Source: Bacillota bacterium (lineage in GTDB: Bacteria; Bacillota; Clostridia; Peptostreptococcales; Anaerovoracaceae). Taken from it: a stretch of DNA of 60,922 nt. Below are positions 34,849 through 44,183 of the stretch, piece after piece. A model generated the notes under the pieces. That model had not been told where the DNA came from. It ran no database searches and saw only the letters and a program-made list of their open reading frames with translations. Numbering within the stretch: position 1 is the first letter of the stretch; each line of letters starts with the position of its first letter. Made by a program: the position numbers and the translations under genes. The stretch covers positions 1 through 60,922 of the forward strand of contig JAFRKJ010000091.1 of NCBI GenBank assembly GCA_017431785.1, read 5' to 3'.

Positions 34849-36591
34849 GAAAACAGCAAAGGCAAGACGAAAGATTTCAACCAACCGACACTAAAAGTAT
34901 TTCTGGAATATTTCAAACCCCACATGGGGCTTTTTGTGCTGGATCTGACCTGCGCGCTGATTGCATCCGCAGTGGATCTGATATTCCCGCTGGTGGCGAG
35001 ACACGCCATGTATCATATGCTGCCGGATAAAGCCTTTGCAGCGTTCTTTCATGTGATGGTGATCGTGGGCATCGCGTTCCTTCTGAAAGCGATCATGCAC
35101 TATATCATCACCTATTGGGGTCACATGTTCGGTGTGCGCGTTGAGGCGGATCTTCGAGACGATCTGTTCTCACACATGCAGAGTCTGGACTTCAACTTTT
35201 TTAACAAGAACAAGACCGGGCAGCTGCTGTCCAGAATGACGGGTGATCTTTTTGAGATCACGGAGATGTCTCACCACGGACCGGAGGATCTGTTCATCGC
35301 AAGCGTCACAATCATCGGCGCGGTGATCATCATGTTTACGATCCAGTGGAAACTCGCCCTCGTCATATTGATTTTGCTTCCGATTGCCCTGATCGTCGTG
35401 ATGCTCAACCGTCGCAGGATGATCAGAACATCCAGAAGGGTCAAAGAAAAACTGGCAGAGATCAACGGCGAGGTGGAATCGGGTCTTTCAGGCGTCCGCA
35501 CGAGCAAAGCCTTCGCCAACGAGGCGGAAGACTACGCGAAATTTGCTGTTGCAAACGACGAATTCAGAACGGCGAAGTGTGATAACTACAAAGCATTCGG
35601 ACTGTTCGCTTCTTCGCTGGAGTTCTTCATGAGCATCATGCCTGTCGTCATCATGGCAGTGGGCGGATGGATCATCATGCGCAACGAGATGAACTACGCG
35701 GATCTGATCACGTTCTATCTTTATATTTCCACGTTCATCACACCGATCAGAAAGCTGGCCGGTTTCATGGAAACGTTTATGAACGGCTGGGCAGGTCTGA
35801 CGCGGTTCGTGGAAATCATGCGCCTCAGCCCGGAGGAAGACGTGGCACCGGGAGAGGGAAAGCCGATCACAGCATATGATATCGATATTGAGGACATCTG
35901 GTTCGCCTATGACGAGAAGAATATGGATGTCATAAACGGTGTCAGCCTCCACGTCAAGGAAGGGGAGACAGTCGCGATCGTAGGTCCGTCCGGAGGCGGC
36001 AAGACGACCCTTTGCCAACTCATTCCGAGATTCTACGACGTGGATAAAGGCGTCATCAGAATCGGCGGCACTGACATCCGTGAAATCGAGAAGAAGACCT
36101 TGCGGAAGAATATCGGAATCGTGCAGCAGGATGTCTTCCTGTTCCCGGAGACGATTGCAGACAATATCCGTTACGGCAGACCGGACGCCACGGACGAAGA
36201 GGTCATTGAAGCCGCGAAGAAGGCCGAGATCTATGATGATGTCATGGCGATGCCGGATGGATTCGCGTCCTACACAGGGGAACGCGGCGTACTGCTGTCA
36301 GGTGGTCAGAAACAGAGGGTATCCATTGCCCGCATCTTCCTGAAGAACCCACCGATCTTGATTTTGGACGAAGCCACGTCAGCGCTGGATACGATTACCG
36401 AAGCCCGCATTCAGGGCGCCTTTGACAAACTGGCGGAGGGAAGGACGACCATCATCATCGCCCACCGCCTGTCCACGATCAAAAGCGCTGACAGGATCAT
36501 TCTCATCGACGAGGGCGTGATCAAAGAAGAAGGCACACATGAAGATTTGATGAAGATTGGCGGACAATACGCATCTTTGTATAAAGTGTGA
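34846..36591 (+). CDS. ABC exporter, fused membrane and ATPase domains
   Basis: 581-residue half-transporter that probably works as a homodimer. It has six helices (about 20-310), Walker A (GPSGGGKTT, K386), signature LSGGQ, and Walker B with D508 and catalytic E509. All catalytic residues are canonical, unlike the degenerate subunit at 10306. The ATG lies only six bases downstream of an extended -10, so translation may be leaderless. It heads a run of five plus-strand genes. Substrate unknown. Confidence 0.9.
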   Translation: MENSKGKTKDFNQPTLKVFLEYFKPHMGLFVLDLTCALIASAVDLIFPLVARHAMYHMLPDKAFAAFFHVMVIVGIAFLLKAIMHYIITYWGHMFGVRVEADLRDDLFSHMQSLDFNFFNKNKTGQLLSRMTGDLFEITEMSHHGPEDLFIASVTIIGAVIIMFTIQWKLALVILILLPIALIVVMLNRRRMIRTSRRVKEKLAEINGEVESGLSGVRTSKAFANEAEDYAKFAVANDEFRTAKCDNYKAFGLFASSLEFFMSIMPVVIMAVGGWIIMRNEMNYADLITFYLYISTFITPIRKLAGFMETFMNGWAGLTRFVEIMRLSPEEDVAPGEGKPITAYDIDIEDIWFAYDEKNMDVINGVSLHVKEGETVAIVGPSGGGKTTLCQLIPRFYDVDKGVIRIGGTDIREIEKKTLRKNIGIVQQDVFLFPETIADNIRYGRPDATDEEVIEAAKKAEIYDDVMAMPDGFASYTGERGVLLSGGQKQRVSIARIFLKNPPILILDEATSALDTITEARIQGAFDKLAEGRTTIIIAHRLSTIKSADRIILIDEGVIKEEGTHEDLMKIGGQYASLYKV

Positions 36592-36604
36592 TAATATACC
36601 AAAC

Positions 36605-37387
36605 ATGGAGAAGAAGATACAAAAGGATATCATGAAACTGGCTTTGAGGGCCGGCGACATCATGATGAAGAGCGGCGCGGAGATTTACCGTGTCGAAGAT
36701 ACGATCGAACGCATCTGCAAAAGCTGCGGCATTGAAAACGTCGATGTCTTTGCAACACCGACAGGTATTTTCATGTCCACAGATAATGAAGATGCAAGTA
36801 ACACCGTGTCATATATCAAGCGCATCAGAAGCAGCGAGACAGATCTCACCAGAATTTCGCGCGTCAACCAGTTTTCCAGATCCTTCACCACAACCGACAT
36901 GACGGTGGAAGAGGGAAATAAGATTCTGGATGACATCGAAAAAAGCAGACCATATCCGTTCTGGATTCGGGCGCTGGCAGCGGCGATGGTCGCATCTTGC
37001 TTCAGCGTCATATTCGGCGGCGGAGCCTTGGATTTCTGCGTGGCAGTAATTGTTGGGCTCATGTGTTACCTGATTTCCCGTTTTCTTGAAAAATATGAAA
37101 TGAACTTTTTTATCAGAGGGTTCTGCTGCTGCGCCTTTGCGGCGTTCTGTTCACTGCTTGCAGCGACATCCATCGACGGGGTCAGCTATGCGCCGGTGAT
37201 TTCCGGCTGCATCATGCTCTTCGTTCCGGGGATCCCGATCACAAATTCCATCCGCGACTTCTTATCAGGCAACATGCTCTCAGGCGTGGCGCGTCTGACA
37301 GAAGCTTGCATTATCAGCGTTTCTCTGGCGGCGGGCGCAGGTGTTGTCATCAAGCTTTGGTACATGCTGGGAGGGATTACATTATGA
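36605..37387 (+). CDS. ThrE-type threonine/serine exporter, N-terminal subunit (DUF1212)
   Basis: 260-residue protein that matches the first half of the ThrE exporter: a cytoplasmic N-terminal domain with LRAGDIMMKSGAEIYRVEDT, then about five helices from residue 120. Two starts are possible. ATG 36605 lies nine bases after an extended -10 (TGT-GATAAT) with no ribosome site. ATG 36632 has AAAAGGA upstream but removes family sequence. I prefer 36605. Its TGA overlaps the next ATG by four bases, so the two halves are coupled. Confidence 0.82.
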   Translation: MEKKIQKDIMKLALRAGDIMMKSGAEIYRVEDTIERICKSCGIENVDVFATPTGIFMSTDNEDASNTVSYIKRIRSSETDLTRISRVNQFSRSFTTTDMTVEEGNKILDDIEKSRPYPFWIRALAAAMVASCFSVIFGGGALDFCVAVIVGLMCYLISRFLEKYEMNFFIRGFCCCAFAAFCSLLAATSIDGVSYAPVISGCIMLFVPGIPITNSIRDFLSGNMLSGVARLTEACIISVSLAAGAGVVIKLWYMLGGITL

Positions 37388-37857
37388 TGCATCTGTTCAC
37401 ACAATTCCTTCTGGCGCTGTTCGCCACATTGGGATTCGCAGTAATTTTCAAGGTACCCGTCAGGCACATTCCAGCCTGTATTGTAGTAGGCGGTCTGGGC
37501 TGGATCACTTATCTCGTTACGGATTACAACCTGGGTTCACCGGTTATGGGTTGTTTCTTCGGAGCGTGCATGGTCGGCCTCTGCAGTATGATATGTGCGC
37601 GTCTCTTCAAGGAAGCCATGACCATCTTCGTCATTCCGGGGATTCTGTGTCTCGTTCCGGGAGCCAAGATTTTTTACACCATGGAAGCGTTGCTCAGAAG
37701 TAATATTGAAGACATGGCCCACGTAGGTATTGAGACACTGATGATGGCAGGGGCCATCGCGATGGGTCTGCTCGTTATGGGCGCGATCATCAAAGTATTC
37801 TGGGCGCTGGTACATAAAACAGTCAACATCAAAGGTTATTTGAAGAGGGAGCTGTAA
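37384..37857 (+). CDS. ThrE-type exporter, C-terminal subunit (DUF3815)
   Basis: 157-residue membrane protein with about four to five helices, corresponding to the second half of ThrE (VPVRHIPACIVVGGLGW, FFGACMVGLCSMICARLFK, IFVIPGILCLVPGAKIFYTM). With the preceding protein it would form a two-piece amino acid exporter. It overlaps the gene before by ATGA and the ACT gene after by TAATG. Confidence 0.85.
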   Translation: MMHLFTQFLLALFATLGFAVIFKVPVRHIPACIVVGGLGWITYLVTDYNLGSPVMGCFFGACMVGLCSMICARLFKEAMTIFVIPGILCLVPGAKIFYTMEALLRSNIEDMAHVGIETLMMAGAIAMGLLVMGAIIKVFWALVHKTVNIKGYLKREL

Positions 37858-38126
37858 TGAAAGCAATAATCACAGTAGTAGGCAAGGATCAGGTCGGAAT
37901 CATGTATAAGGTTTCCGGCATTCTCAACGACAAGCACGTCAATATCGAAGACGTCACACAGACCATTCTGCAGGAGTATTTCACCATGATCATGGTCGTG
38001 AAGATCGATGAAGCAAAGGCGGGATTCCACGAAGTGGATGTTGCCCTGCACGAGATGGCCGAGAGAGAAGGTCTTTCCATTCATGTGCAGAAGGAAGAGA
38101 TCTTCGATACCATGCATAAAATATAA
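37857..38126 (+). CDS. ACT-domain protein (UPF0237)
   Basis: Single ACT domain of 89 residues (beta-alpha-beta-beta-alpha-beta), the small-molecule-sensing fold that often binds amino acids. It begins with KAIITVVGKDQVGIMYKVSG, as in the UPF0237 family. It is almost always encoded next to a UPF0210/PFL protein, as here, which suggests it regulates that partner. The ligand is not known. Confidence 0.88.
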   Translation: MKAIITVVGKDQVGIMYKVSGILNDKHVNIEDVTQTILQEYFTMIMVVKIDEAKAGFHEVDVALHEMAEREGLSIHVQKEEIFDTMHKI

Positions 38127-38151
38127 AGGGAGAGAATGACAGGAGACTGAA

Positions 38152-39507
38152 ATGACGATATACAAAGATGTTCTCGAGACGATCCACATGATCGAAAAGG
38201 AAAACCTGGACATACGGACGACGACCATGGGCATCTCCCTGATGGACTGCTTCGGGAGAGATCACAAAGCGGCATCGGCGAGAGTTTACGACAAGATCAC
38301 AGGACTCGCAGAAAAGCTTGTAGAAACGGCTGATGAAGTGGGAGATGATTACGGCATTAAAATTGTCAACAAGCGCATTTCCGTAACGCCGATTGCTCTG
38401 GCCGGCGCAAACAGCACCGAAGAATGGCTCCTCTATGCAAAGGCATTGGACAATGCTGCAAAAGCAGTAGGCGTCGATATTATCGGAGGCTTTTCTGCGC
38501 TGGTTCAAAAGGGCTGCACCGCAAGCGACGAGAGCTTTATTGAGGCGGTACCATACGCCCTTGCAGAAACAGAAGCCATGTGCAGCAGCATCAATCTGGG
38601 ATCCACAAAAGCCGGCATCAATATGGACGCCGTGAAGAGGATGGGGCCGTTGATCAAAAAGACGGCTTACCTCACAAGGGAGAACAACAGCTTCGGGTGC
38701 GCGAAGTTTGTTGCCTTTGCAAATGCGGTGGAAGACAATCCGTTCATGGCGGGGGCGTTCCATGGCGTAGGCGAAGCAGAAAACGTGATCAACGTCGGTG
38801 TCAGCGGGCCTGGCGTCGTCAGGGAAGCCTTGCGCGGCATGGACGGCGCATCTCTGGATGAAATCGCTGAGAAAATCAAACAGACGGCTTTCAAAATCAC
38901 GAGAGCGGGGCAGCTCGTGGGCAGGGAAGTGTCGGCGCGGCTCGGGATTCCGTTTGGCATTCTGGATTTGTCTCTTGCCCCTACGCCTGCGATCGGCGAC
39001 AGCGTTGCTGAGATATTGGAAGCAATGGGCCTTGAACGGTGCGGTGCGCACGGAAGCACGGCGGCGCTGGCCATGCTGACGGATGCGGTCAAGAAGGGCG
39101 GCATCATGGCGTCCGGTCATGTAGGAGGACTTTCGGGTGCCTTTATCCCTGTCAGCGAAGACAACAGAATGATTGCGGCTGCGGAGGAGGGTTGTCTGAC
39201 CTTTGATAAGCTGGAGGCGATGACCAGCGTCTGCTCCGTAGGACTCGACATGATCGCAATACCGGGTGACACACCGGAGGATACCATTTCCGCCATGATT
39301 GCCGACGAAGCGGCAATCGGCGTCATCAACAACAAGACAACAGCCGTCAGAGTGATTCCGGCCTACGGAATGAAGGCAGGGGACAAGGTCGACTGGGGAG
39401 GACTCTTCGGATCGGCACCTGTCATGGAAGTCAACACGTTCTCAAGCAGTCAGTTCATACAGCGCGGAGGCCGCATACCGGCTCCGGTGCATTCTTTTAA
39501 GAACTAA
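38152..39507 (+). CDS. UPF0210 / PFL-family protein (DUF711)
   Basis: 451-residue protein of the DUF711/UPF0210 family, whose fold resembles pyruvate formate-lyase-type barrels, but whose reaction is unknown. Recognisable segments are [16 protein letters not shown] at the start, then [35 protein letters not shown] and [16 protein letters not shown]. It lies 25 bp behind its usual ACT-domain partner and ends the five-gene unit. No glycyl-radical motif is visible, so true PFL chemistry is unlikely. Confidence 0.87.
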   Translation: MTIYKDVLETIHMIEKENLDIRTTTMGISLMDCFGRDHKAASARVYDKITGLAEKLVETADEVGDDYGIKIVNKRISVTPIALAGANSTEEWLLYAKALDNAAKAVGVDIIGGFSALVQKGCTASDESFIEAVPYALAETEAMCSSINLGSTKAGINMDAVKRMGPLIKKTAYLTRENNSFGCAKFVAFANAVEDNPFMAGAFHGVGEAENVINVGVSGPGVVREALRGMDGASLDEIAEKIKQTAFKITRAGQLVGREVSARLGIPFGILDLSLAPTPAIGDSVAEILEAMGLERCGAHGSTAALAMLTDAVKKGGIMASGHVGGLSGAFIPVSEDNRMIAAAEEGCLTFDKLEAMTSVCSVGLDMIAIPGDTPEDTISAMIADEAAIGVINNKTTAVRVIPAYGMKAGDKVDWGGLFGSAPVMEVNTFSSSQFIQRGGRIPAPVHSFKN

Positions 39508-39519
39508 ACAGAATATATA

Positions 39520-40398
39520 TTATACATTGGCGCGCACCCAGCGGCGTGCGCAGCTGATGAATTCACGCGCGGCCCTCGTGCATCCGGTCAGGGATCTGGT
39601 TCCGATTCCTACGGTGCGTCTGAGGGTCGGTTCAAATTCCATGTATTTCAGCGGGAACGGCATGTCGTTCAGCTGTATCTGCGGGCTGATGCAGAGGCCC
39701 AAGCCTTTGCTTGCCATAGCCATGGCGGCGTAGTCATTATCTACAGTGAACGCCGTCTGCGGTTTGATGCCATCGGTGAAGATCAGAGAATTGAAATCCT
39801 GTTTATCGTAAGTCATCATGATGTAAGGATAGTCGCCGATCATGGAGCGGGGAAATGTCTTATGCGTTGCCATAGGATGATCCGTCGACATGACAACCAT
39901 GAGCGGTTCCTCCATGAGCGCGAAGAAATCGATGGCTTTTGAGACTGGCGGCGAGGCCATAAATCCGCAGTCAACCTGACGGTTGTAAATCATATCTTCG
40001 TTTTTTTGGTCTTCTTCATAACTGATGATTTCAATGTTGATATTCGGGTAGTCTTTTTTGAAGGTGCTGATGATGCCGGGAAGCCAGTGGATATAAACGC
40101 TGCTGAATGTCGAAACACGGACCGTTCCGGCATCCAGATTCTTCACATCATTGATCGCTTCTTCCAGGTAATGCTCTCTGTCGGCAATGTCCCGAATATA
40201 CGGGAGCAGCGCATCTCCTTCCGGTGTCAGTCTGACGCCTCCATACTCGCGGTAGAACAGCTGCAGCCCGCATTCTTCTTCCATTGAATTGATGATATAA
40301 CTGATCCCCGCCTGTGTGTAGCCGAGGATGTCCGCAGCTTTTTTGAAGCTGCCGGTTTCTACGACTTTCAGAAATACTGTTGCGTTCAATTTTTCCAT
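39520..40398 (-). CDS. LysR-family transcriptional regulator
   Basis: 292-residue regulator with an N-terminal winged helix (1-60; FKKAADILGYTQAGISYIIN) and a LysR substrate-binding domain (about 90-290). GAGGAG precedes the ATG. The C-terminus is basic (CARRWVRANV). It is divergent from the small gene at 40573. LysR proteins usually control a divergent neighbour, so the 67-residue gene or the dehydrogenase beyond it are candidate targets. The inducer is unknown. Confidence 0.9.
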   Translation of the reverse strand: MEKLNATVFLKVVETGSFKKAADILGYTQAGISYIINSMEEECGLQLFYREYGGVRLTPEGDALLPYIRDIADREHYLEEAINDVKNLDAGTVRVSTFSSVYIHWLPGIISTFKKDYPNINIEIISYEEDQKNEDMIYNRQVDCGFMASPPVSKAIDFFALMEEPLMVVMSTDHPMATHKTFPRSMIGDYPYIMMTYDKQDFNSLIFTDGIKPQTAFTVDNDYAAMAMASKGLGLCISPQIQLNDMPFPLKYMEFEPTLRRTVGIGTRSLTGCTRAAREFISCARRWVRANV

Positions 40399-40476
40399 AA
40401 TGGTTCTCCTCGGTCGGTGTGCAGTCTAAAAAATAGGATATAAGTAATTTAAAGATTATATATAAAAAATCACCGT

Positions 40477-40505
40477 TTTACTTTTATCTTCTCAATCAGT
40501 ATAAT
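40477..40505 (+). promoter_or_regulatory. Promoter of the 67-residue gene
   Basis: TTTACT (40477-40482), 17 bp, TATAAT (40500-40505), in the intergenic space shared with the divergent LysR gene. Confidence 0.55.
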
Positions 40506-40572
40506 ACAATCACAAACAGAGATAAAGAGAAATCTCAAAGGATTAAAGATAAAGAAAATGGAGGTATGACAA

Positions 40573-40776
40573 ATGAGAAACAACATGACAAGAGAACAGA
40601 TGATGAGCTCCTGCAGAAACGCACTTTCCTTCCTGGCAGGCGTTGACAATGCAACAATGAGAGACGTAGCAGAAATGAACATGAGATCCCGCTGCAACGG
40701 TCAGCAGGGAACAGCAGAAGTCGTAGAAAGCATCTGTGGCGAAAGAGCAGCAGCAGGTGAAGATTTCAGCTTCTAA
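40573..40776 (+). CDS. Small protein of unknown function (67 residues)
   Basis: I do not recognise this protein. It is supported as a real gene by GGAGGT seven to eight bases before the ATG, a TATAAT promoter upstream, a strong terminator 57 bp after the stop, and codon use like the highly expressed genes of the window. It is soluble, rich in Met, Arg, Glu and Ala, with two cysteines well inside (SSCRNAL, SRCNGQQ) and a third near the C-terminus (SICGE). No membrane segment or signal peptide is seen. Confidence 0.72.
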   Translation: MRNNMTREQMMSSCRNALSFLAGVDNATMRDVAEMNMRSRCNGQQGTAEVVESICGERAAAGEDFSF

Positions 40777-40833
40777 GGAGCAACAGAAGAAACCATATTA
40801 CAGGTGATTCTACAATAACAGAAATTCATTCAG

Positions 40834-40863
40834 AAGAGCGCGGCGCCTCCGCGCTCTTGTTGT
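40834..40863 (+). terminator. Terminator of the 67-residue gene
   Basis: A 10-bp stem AAGAGCGCGG / CCGCGCTCTT with a five-base loop, followed by GTTGTTG. Confidence 0.78.
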
Positions 40864-40951
40864 ATGGTGACCTGAAAGATGCTTGTGCAATTGTTTGTAT
40901 GGACATTGATTGTAAGATTTATCTGGGACAATAAAAAAACACAGCTTAATA

Positions 40952-40980
40952 GTGACGAGGCCAGATCATAAGGGTATAAT
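40952..40980 (+). promoter_or_regulatory. Promoter of the isocitrate/isopropylmalate-type dehydrogenase
   Basis: GTGACG (40952-40957), 17 bp, TATAAT (40975-40980), 60 bp before the ATG. GGAGGG provides the ribosome site. Confidence 0.55.
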
Positions 40981-41040
40981 GTATTCGTATAGATAAATAC
41001 GAGCGACGTTTCAAATCAGAACAACCAACAGGAGGGAAAA

Positions 41041-42168
41041 ATGTCATATCAAGAGCATTTCGAGCAGATCGTAAAGGATCAGCTGGAGAGAGTTGAAAGA
41101 ATGAAGAACGCGCCGGCTGCGCCGGATTTCGCAGCAATGGACAAGGTAGTCATCGGAGCAATCGATGGAGACGGCATCGGCCCGATCATCATGGATTCCT
41201 GCAGAGAGATCCTGAACAAGCTGCTGGCCGATGAAATCGCCAGCGGAAAGATTGAGATTCGCACCATCAAGGGACTGACCATTGAGAACAGAGTAGAAAA
41301 ACTGCAGGCAGTTCCGGATGACGTACTCGCTGAGATCAAAGAGTGCGACCTGCTTCTCAAGGGTCCGACCATGACACCGGGCAAAGGCGACAACCTTCCG
41401 AATATCGAGAGCGCAAATGTTAAGCTGAGAAAAGAGCTCGACCTGTTCGCAAATGTAAGACCTGTTGTCATTCCGGAGAAGGGTATTGACTGGATGTTCT
41501 TCAGAGAGAACACAGAAGGCGAATACGCTTTGGGCAACAGAGGCATCGACATCAACGATGACATCTCAATCGATTTCAAAGTAACCACAACAGCAGGTAC
41601 GAAGAGACTTGCAAGAGCTGCATTCGAACACGCTAAAAACAACGGCAACAAGAATGTTACGATCGTAACCAAAGCCAACATCATGAAGAAGACAGATGGT
41701 AAGTTCCTGGAGCTCTGCTATGAGATGGCGAAGGAATATCCGGAAATCAAGACGAATGACAGATACGTTGACATCATGAGCGCGAACCTGATCAATGAAC
41801 TGGTCAACAAGGACTTCAACGTATTCATCCTGCCGAACCTGTATGGCGATATCATCACTGACGAAGCGGCCCAGATGCAGGGCGGCGTAGGTACTGCAGG
41901 AAGCGCCAACATCGGAAGCAGATATGCGATGTTTGAAGCGATCCACGGTTCTGCTGAGAGAATGATCAAGGAAGGTCGCGGCAAGTTCGCAAATCCGGCA
42001 AGCATCTGCAGAGCAGCAGTCATGATGCTGCACCACATGGGAGCGTTTGAGAAGGCAGACATCCTGGAGAAGGCTCTTGATGCAGCAGCAGAAAACGTCA
42101 ACATCATCCGTGACGGAAGCGGAGATACCGCAGACGACTTCACGAAGTTCGTGCTGGAGCAGCTGTAG
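41041..42168 (+). CDS. Isocitrate/isopropylmalate family dehydrogenase (probably NAD-isocitrate type)
   Basis: 375-residue beta-decarboxylating dehydrogenase. Family motifs are GDGIGPIIMDS near residue 38, FRENTEGEYALGNRG for substrate binding, a catalytic-lysine segment TKANIMKKTDG, and the metal-binding NLYGDIITDEAAQMQGGVG. The sequence looks nearer to NAD-dependent isocitrate dehydrogenase than to LeuB, but homoisocitrate or another 2-hydroxy acid cannot be excluded. An N-terminal extension of about 30 residues precedes the core. No leu genes are nearby. A GntR regulator follows. Confidence 0.82.
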   Translation: MSYQEHFEQIVKDQLERVERMKNAPAAPDFAAMDKVVIGAIDGDGIGPIIMDSCREILNKLLADEIASGKIEIRTIKGLTIENRVEKLQAVPDDVLAEIKECDLLLKGPTMTPGKGDNLPNIESANVKLRKELDLFANVRPVVIPEKGIDWMFFRENTEGEYALGNRGIDINDDISIDFKVTTTAGTKRLARAAFEHAKNNGNKNVTIVTKANIMKKTDGKFLELCYEMAKEYPEIKTNDRYVDIMSANLINELVNKDFNVFILPNLYGDIITDEAAQMQGGVGTAGSANIGSRYAMFEAIHGSAERMIKEGRGKFANPASICRAAVMMLHHMGAFEKADILEKALDAAAENVNIIRDGSGDTADDFTKFVLEQL

Positions 42169-42212
42169 AAGGAAGCTGCGGCAGACTGCAGCAGCGTAAG
42201 TTATAGAGCGGG

Positions 42213-42266
42213 TTTGCTGACATAATACGGGTTTATTGAGATAATGTATAAGTTCAGTGAGACAAT
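42213..42266 (+). repeat. Three phased direct repeats at the GntR gene start
   Basis: TTTGCTGACATAAT (42213-42226), TTTATTGAGATAAT (42232-42245) and a diverged copy, GTTCAGTGAGACAAT (42252-42266). Their TGARAYAAT cores are spaced 19 and 21 bp, close to two helical turns. They are candidate autoregulatory sites. Confidence 0.55.
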
Positions 42267-42900
42267 GGAAACAAACAGTGCGCCCGCGTCCGCGGGCGTT
42301 CTCGCTAAACTGCAGGAAGATATTCTGACCGGGCAGATGAAACCGGGAGAAAAGATCGTCGAGCAGAGATTGTGCGAGCGGTACGGCGCCAGCAGAACGC
42401 CTGTAAGGGAAGCTTTGCGCCAACTTGAACTGGATGGCCTTGTAGAGTATATCCTCAACAGAGGTTACTTCGTCATCGGCATGTCCGATCGGGATTTCGA
42501 GGACATGTTTGACCTGCGCAAAGCCTATGAAATGCAGGCTGTGAAATGGGCGATCGAGCGGATCACGGAAGAAGAAATGGAGAATCTGGAGGAAACCTTC
42601 GAGTTCATGGAATTCTACACCATGAGAAATGACATCGAAAAGATGCAGGTCATCAATGCGGGATTTCACCAGATCATATATGAGGCATGCAAGAACAGAA
42701 TGCTTCAGAAACTCCTGACCGCCTTTCAGACGTACCTCAAATACAAAAGCTCTGAAGTCGTCCACCAGGAGAACTACCTTTCTGTAGTGCTGGAAGAACA
42801 TAGGGCGATATTCAAGGCGTTTATGGATAAGGATCCGCGTGAAGGCGGCCGTGCTATGGAGATCCACGTGAACCGTGCGAAAGAGCGCCGCTGCGGATAA
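42244..42900 (+). CDS. GntR-family regulator, FadR/FCD subgroup
   Basis: 218-residue repressor or activator with an N-terminal winged helix (about 20-85; LCERYGASRTPVREALRQLE) and an all-helical FCD ligand domain (about 90-215) that typically binds organic acids through a metal site. The start is uncertain: ATG 42244 and ATG 42265 both lack a good ribosome site, and 42265 removes only seven residues. The likely target is the adjacent dehydrogenase or the gene itself; three phased repeats lie over the start region. Confidence 0.87.
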   Translation: MYKFSETMETNSAPASAGVLAKLQEDILTGQMKPGEKIVEQRLCERYGASRTPVREALRQLELDGLVEYILNRGYFVIGMSDRDFEDMFDLRKAYEMQAVKWAIERITEEEMENLEETFEFMEFYTMRNDIEKMQVINAGFHQIIYEACKNRMLQKLLTAFQTYLKYKSSEVVHQENYLSVVLEEHRAIFKAFMDKDPREGGRAMEIHVNRAKERRCG

Positions 42901-42902
42901 GA

Positions 42903-44183
42903 CTACAGGATGCCGCTGACGAGTGTGTCGAAGAGCCTCTTGTTGATTTTCTTCACCGGCGCACCGGAAAGATTGGATAGCACGACAGTTACCAGATCAA
43001 GCTCCGGACAGATCCAGAAACTTGCGCGGAATCCGTCGTCGGTCCCTTCGTGGCCGAGCAGTTGATACGTGTGCTGGATACCATCGCCGGCAGAAACTGT
43101 CTGCTTGCGCATGAACCAGCCAAGTCCCATCTGCTCACCGTTGTTTGGAACGACAGCATACTGCTTCCAGATGGCTTGATAGGTTTCTGGCTTGAGGAGC
43201 GGTCCACCGCATGAGGTATCACCGCTGCGGGATGAGGCAAGATGAGCATTGCCCCAGCGCAGAAGATCACGCAGATTGGAAGTCAGCGTGGAACTCGGCG
43301 CATGCTGACGTGTATAAGGATAATATTTGACAGGTCCGATCGAACGATCGGACTTTTTTTCATGTGGACTTGCCATACATGCAGGGAAAGGGCAGTCTTC
43401 CGCAGCAAAGTCAGCGAATCCCGGCCGTTCGAAGGTCTTCATGGTCGAATTGGTCATGCCCGCCGGTTTCAGAAGATATTCCGCGATGAAATCTTCATAG
43501 GACAGTCTGCTGTTTCCGCCTGGCATGCGGTCAGAGTATTCGGATACAATTTGTCCGAGAATCTCATAGACGATGTTGCTGTAGCGGAACCGGTTTTGCG
43601 TCGGAGATTCCGCGTCAGCAGCAGAAAGTGTCTGTTGTTCCGGCTGCAGCTGCAACATTGGTTGCGCTTGCGGTTCCCATAGCATCGGCTGGTTGATAAC
43701 TTCTTCCGATTCATAGACATATCTTCGCAGAGAGTCCTCATCAGTTTCGCAGTCATACCAGCGATAATCGTCAACATCCCCGAGTCCTGATGTATGAGTA
43801 AGCATGTTCCAGAGCTTAATGTCCTCATATCGCTTATCTGCGATGTGAAAATCCGGCAGGATATCACAAAGCCTGTCTTCCAGATGCAGAACGCCGGCTT
43901 CCACCAGCAGCATAATTGCAGAGGACGTGAACAACTTGGAGACGGAGGCACAGTGGAAGATATCGTCTGCCTCAAGGGGAGTGCGGGTCATGTAATCCCG
44001 ATACCCGCGCACACCGAGGAATTCCAGAGGTCCGTCTGTGATTTCTTTTGCAGCCGCTGTTTTTGTCTGTCCCAGACTTGTTCCGCCGATGGAAACACCG
44101 ATCGCCAGACCAGGCAGATCGTTCAGATTCATGATTTCATCGAGGAAATCGTTGCAGGTTTCAAATATAATCTTTCTATCCAT
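42903..44183 (-). CDS. Beta-lactamase-like serine hydrolase (class C fold)
   Basis: 426-residue penicillin-binding-like serine hydrolase, with S80-V-S-K83 as nucleophile motif and Y201-S-N203 as second motif; a C-terminal HEGTDDGF takes the KTG position. No signal peptide is visible, so it is probably cytoplasmic. An unusual Gln/Pro-rich insert (about 167-197) lies just before the YSN motif. It ends two bases from the GntR gene. On the minus strand TGA-TATACT ends six bases before the ATG, so its message is probably leaderless. Esterase or peptidase activity is equally possible. Confidence 0.85.
   Translation of the reverse strand: MDRKIIFETCNDFLDEIMNLNDLPGLAIGVSIGGTSLGQTKTAAAKEITDGPLEFLGVRGYRDYMTRTPLEADDIFHCASVSKLFTSSAIMLLVEAGVLHLEDRLCDILPDFHIADKRYEDIKLWNMLTHTSGLGDVDDYRWYDCETDEDSLRRYVYESEEVINQPMLWEPQAQPMLQLQPEQQTLSAADAESPTQNRFRYSNIVYEILGQIVSEYSDRMPGGNSRLSYEDFIAEYLLKPAGMTNSTMKTFERPGFADFAAEDCPFPACMASPHEKKSDRSIGPVKYYPYTRQHAPSSTLTSNLRDLLRWGNAHLASSRSGDTSCGGPLLKPETYQAIWKQYAVVPNNGEQMGLGWFMRKQTVSAGDGIQHTYQLLGHEGTDDGFRASFWICPELDLVTVVLSNLSGAPVKKINKRLFDTLVSGIL

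Noticed and set aside
37990-39120. 376-codon minus-strand frame opposite the ACT/UPF0210 genes
   Set aside because: His/Arg/Phe-rich nonsense composition typical of an antisense frame; the plus strand codes conserved proteins.
38152-39507. Pyruvate formate-lyase activity for the PFL-family protein
   Set aside because: No glycyl-radical motif or activating enzyme is visible; the family name reflects distant fold similarity only.
41566-42867. 433-codon minus-strand frame opposite the dehydrogenase and GntR genes
   Set aside because: It spans two clear plus-strand genes, has no family resemblance and no start signals.
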